Shown here: positions 60,991-64,000 of the stretch, in pieces
Layout of the letters: every line of letters begins with the position of its first letter
How positions within the stretch are numbered: position 1 is the first letter of the stretch
Assembly: GCA_030674185.1 (NCBI GenBank)
Contig: CM060312.1
Coordinates: 4,590,240-4,654,239, forward strand
Length of the DNA stretch: 64,000 nt
From: Monoplex corrugatus
Lineage: Eukaryota > Mollusca > Gastropoda > Littorinimorpha > Ranellidae
Direction of reading: 5' to 3'
The notes under the pieces: generated by a model
The model's database searches: none
What the model saw: the letters and a program-made list of their open reading frames with translations, nothing else
What the model was told of the DNA's origin: nothing
Program-made: the position numbers and the translations under genes

Positions 60991-61335
60991 GACACACCAC
61001 CACCTTACCACCTGCAAATGATCAAAACATGGCCACTCCTAATGTCTGGTAGCACAGACAACCACACAGCCCACCCCTGTTCCACTCTGGCGCTGTCTGT
61101 CTGTCTGTCTGTCTGTCCACACAGTCAGGTAAAGAGGGAGGTAAGAGTCAACACCTGTGCAGGTGAGGGGTGTAGGTGTGAGGAAAGTCAGGCAGGTGTG
61201 GATCCGAGAGTGGAAGATGGCAGAACTGGGAATCATTCGTAGTCTGGGTAATAAAATTGGGAATGAGTGAATCATCAACAGGAGGAAGCCATGATCATAA
61301 TATTGGGCAAGTGTGCCAGCACTGTTACTGCTATT

Positions 61336-61890
61336 GTTGTTTAAAGCCCAGCCGACTGCGTACAGCCATATCAGGGCTATGACCGTTTCAAAATATGCAC
61401 AATACTTCACCAGGAAAAAAAAAAAAAAAAAGGACAAGAAAATTACGTACACATATCAATTCATTCGCTCACATAATCTAAAGAAATGCCCCTGGCGGCG
61501 ACCACTCCGTCCAATTTATCACAAAGGAGGGTTGAAAAAACATACCTGAATAAAATTTCAAACATAACTAAGGACACCAAAACATATAAAAACGGGCCTA
61601 AATTACCTAAAATTATTTCATATCTCATTTCCATGGAGCCAAAAATACACTAAATACACGTACCCAATTATTAATCCTAAGAAAAAGTACCTGAGACTTT
61701 AACAAACACACACAGGTGAATGGACCAGGAAGACAAAATGATAAGAAGAAATGATAGAAAGCAAATGAACAAGGCAGAAACAAAGAGAGTGACAGAAAAG
61801 AGGAAATGTCTAGCACAGACTGTCCAGAAGGTGGGGATACTATTTATACTGAAAGAGCCCCCGGCACCCACTGGGGAAGGTGTGCCACAA
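61336..61890. mobile_element. family D copy 4
   Basis: GCGTACAGCCATATCAGGGC, CACATATCAATTCATTCGCT, GGTGAATGGACCAGGAAGAC, CCAGAAGGTGGGGATACTAT and TTATACTGAAAGAGCCCC. On the minus strand it contains TATAAATAG. Confidence 0.8.
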
Positions 61891-61947
61891 GGATGGCACT
61901 TCGTTTAGTCACCATAACGTAAAAACAGAACTGCTTTGTATTTTTTT

Positions 61948-62191
61948 TAACTCTTTGACTCCCGCACCCTATTCACCAGCTTTCTGCACGAAGCTGGTGG
62001 ACAGGGTGAGGGAGTCAAAGGGTGAAGTTTTTGCTTTAAAGGAAGTTGGTGGATAGGGTGAGGGAGTCAAAGGGTGAAGTTTTTGCTTTGAAGGAAGTTG
62101 GTGGATAGGGTGCGGGAGTCAAAGGTTACATTTTTGCTTTGCTAGCATAAATGACAATGCAGGATGCTGGTGGATAGGGTGCGGGAGTCAA
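61948..62191. mobile_element. TTAA MITE with inner module repeated three times
   Basis: Left end TTAACTCTTTGACTCCCGC. The right-half module GGTGGATAGGGTGAGGGAGT + CAAAGGGTGAAGTTTTTGCT is present three times in tandem before the terminal GCGGGAGTCAA. Confidence 0.85.
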
Positions 62192-62251
62192 GGATATGGT
62201 TTAATGACGGTTTTACAGGACATGGCTACCACAAGGGTTTATGTGCAGGCA

Positions 62252-62443
62252 TAACCCTTTGACTCCCACACCCTATCCACCAACTGCAAAAACTCAACCT
62301 TTTAACTCCTTCGCCCTATCCTTCAGCTTCCTGCTAAAAGCTTGTGGATAGGGTGAGGGAGTCATATGGTTAAATTTTTGTGTTGCTAGCATGGTTGACA
62401 ATGCAGGATGATTGTGGACAGGGTGCGGGAGTCAAAGGGTTAA
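62252..62443. mobile_element. TTAA MITE inserted in a family C element
   Basis: 192 bp from TAACCCTTTGACTCCCACAC to GCGGGAGTCAAAGGGTTAA. The flanks TATGTGCAGGC and GGCCAGAGCCATGATCATTT together read as family C, as at 49570, so the MITE split that element. Confidence 0.85.
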
Positions 62444-62559
62444 GGCCAGAGCCATGATCATTTTGGACCTTCACTACATGGAACCTGTGACGTCAATGCA
62501 TATGGAATTCAGCCCGAGCGTGGAGATGTCATCTTGGGAAACTGAAACTGACTTGTACC

Positions 62560-62660
62560 ATTCTTGTGAGAGTTGGGTTTGACACGTACACATGAAGACT
62601 GATTTTCAACTTTGTGTGAGTTGGGTTTGACACGTACACATGAAGACTGATTTTCAACTT
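62560..62660. repeat. 48-bp direct duplication
   Basis: GAGTTGGGTTTGACACGTAC + ACATGAAGACTGATTTTCAA + CTTTGTGT occurs twice in tandem. Confidence 0.9.
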
Positions 62661-62853
62661 TGTGTGAAATTTACTGCCAGCGTTCAAGCAAAGAGAAACC
62701 AGAAATATACGCGAATAGAACGTGAACACGTGTGTAATTCACAAACCTGTTGAATCTGTTTCTTTACTGTCATTTGTATACGCTTGACAAAGGCCAGCAG
62801 GTCGAACATTTGCCTTTGATTTACACTGCCCACTGGGAAAGGTTCCCTCCAAT

Positions 62854-63258
62854 TTAACCCTTTGACTCCCGCACCCTGTCCACCAACTTCCTGCATTGCC
62901 AACCATGCCAGCAAAGCAAAAACTTAACCCTTTGACTCCCTCACCCTGTCCATCAGTATCCTGCATTGTCAACCATGTTAGCAAAGCAAAATCCTGACCC
63001 TTTGACTCCCTCACCCTGTCCTCCAGCATCCTGCATTGTCAACCATGCTAGCAAAGAATAAACTTAACCCTTTGATACTCAGACCCTGTCCATAAGCATC
63101 CTGCTTTGTCAATGACGCTAGCAAAGCAAAAACGTAACCCTTGACTCCCTCACTATCCACCAGCTCCCTGCACAGGAAGCTGGTGGATAGTGTGAGGGAG
63201 TCAAAGAGTTAAGCATTTTTGGCAGCTGGTGGACAGAGCGCAGCAGCCAAAGGGTTAT
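62854..63258. mobile_element. TTAA MITE with left module repeated about five times
   Basis: The ~70-bp left module AACCCTTTGACTCCCTCACC + CTGTCC...ATCCTGCATTG...GCAAAGCAAAAACTT is repeated about five times. Then comes the palindrome centre CACAGGAAGCTGGTGG and a single right half ending CCAAAGGGTTA. Confidence 0.88.
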
Positions 63259-63394
63259 TAGGATCCTCCCCAACACAGCCGGTCACGTGACTGTGGCTGA
63301 TGGCGGATGATGTGACATAAGTCAGTCAGGCTTGTGTGGTGGACAGTCCACGACCCACTGGTGACAGTTTCTATCACAGTCTAGACAGTGTCTG

Positions 63395-63715
63395 TTCGAG
63401 AGGGATTCCTCGCACATGGGCACTTTCATATGCGCTCCACCCATGACTAACTAGCCAGCGATCGTGATCAGGCATTCATCCGTCCAACCTGAACGATCTG
63501 CGCTGCAACCAAATCTGCCAGCAATTTATCAAGCAGACTCCCCGAGCCTGCGCAAAACCCTATGAGCTGGCAAAGTCTTGAAATGGGAAAGGAGAGGGGA
63601 AGAGATCTATGAAGCACAAAGCTGACACCACCAGAATGATGGAAACATTAAGACGAGCAGCGAACAATCCAGTTTTTAATGTTGAGGGCTGGGATTAAAC
63701 TTGAGATATGACAGG
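63395..63715 (-). mobile_element. SINE-A copy
   Basis: GTTCGAGAGGGATTCCTCGC, TTCATATGCGCTCCACCC, AAATCTGCCAGCAATTTATC, then a single body unit ACACCACCAGAATGATGGAA and a head containing GGGCTGGGATTAAACTTGAG. Confidence 0.8.
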
Positions 63716-63900
63716 ACACGCCAGGGTGGCACTTGGCAAGGCCACACCCAGGAAATTGCCTTGGCCACACCCAGGAAATAGCCTTACGTCCAATGACAGC
63801 ACCACTGGGAGGATAAAGGCTGCCTAGCACTTGGCAAGGCCACACCCAGGAAATAGCCTTACATCCAGTGACAACACCACAGGGTGGACAAGGGCTGCCT
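63716..63900. repeat. degenerate ~50-80 bp repeat (CACTTGGCAAGGCCACACCCAGGAAATAGCC)
   Basis: GGCCACACCCAGGAAATAGC + CTTAC(A/G)TCCA occurs three times with spacing variation. Confidence 0.85.
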
Positions 63901-64000
63901 AAAGCCCCTAGTCCGCTGCCCTCACAGGGTATTAGTGACTGATCTTTATTTGCTAATGGTAAGAGACCACACAACACGCTACAATGGTGTTGGATCAACG

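Overview
This is animal nuclear DNA. It has a multi-exon gene with GT-AG introns, dense microsatellites, tRNA-derived SINEs, 5'-truncated non-LTR retrotransposons with target-site duplications, and TTAA-flanked piggyBac-type elements. The gene and repeat style suggest a lophotrochozoan, most likely a marine gastropod mollusc; that placement is inference.

The only confidently recognised host gene is a SLIT-ROBO Rho GTPase-activating protein (srGAP) on the minus strand. Sixteen internal exons totalling about 2.06 kb lie between 49360 and 1002. Read 5' to 3', they encode part of the F-BAR domain (49360-35496), a helical linker and basic/proline-rich hinge (32712-28219), the RhoGAP domain (25317-15886), an acidic linker (15361-15294) and an SH3 domain (1185-1002). 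Neither end is in view: the N-terminal F-BAR exons should lie beyond 64000 and the C-terminal tail beyond position 1. Splice phases agree at nearly every junction. Two exons (32546-32712 and 28219-28320) each read as if one base were missing. The 49195/48449 junction needs a weak donor and a second-choice acceptor.

The rest is intron or upstream DNA filled with repeats. Mobile elements are: an RT fragment with a perfect 15-bp duplication (17172-18188); three related LINE tails with (GAT)n ends and 10-12 bp duplications (8379, 19139, 56920); two L2/CR1-like LINE fragments (34388 and 41856); a decayed piggyBac (46151-48032); a fold-back TTAA MITE family in about ten places; at least three SINE-like families; a CAGGG-ended MITE (25415-25632); and a four-copy repeat of about 550 bp.

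Long tandem arrays occupy roughly 10 kb. The most interesting pattern is that at least three of them can be traced to an interspersed element in the same window. The 64-bp array (20.1-22.7 kb) is an expanded body segment of one SINE. The 36-bp array (26.4-27.8 kb) is an expanded tRNA-like head of another SINE. The ~46-bp array (13.2-14.25 kb) is an expanded terminal module of the TTAA MITE. Other copies of the same elements show one, two, three or five units, which look like intermediate steps.

From 49.4 to 64 kb I found no coding exon. That stretch holds GA- and CA-rich microsatellites, repeat-family copies and low-complexity DNA.
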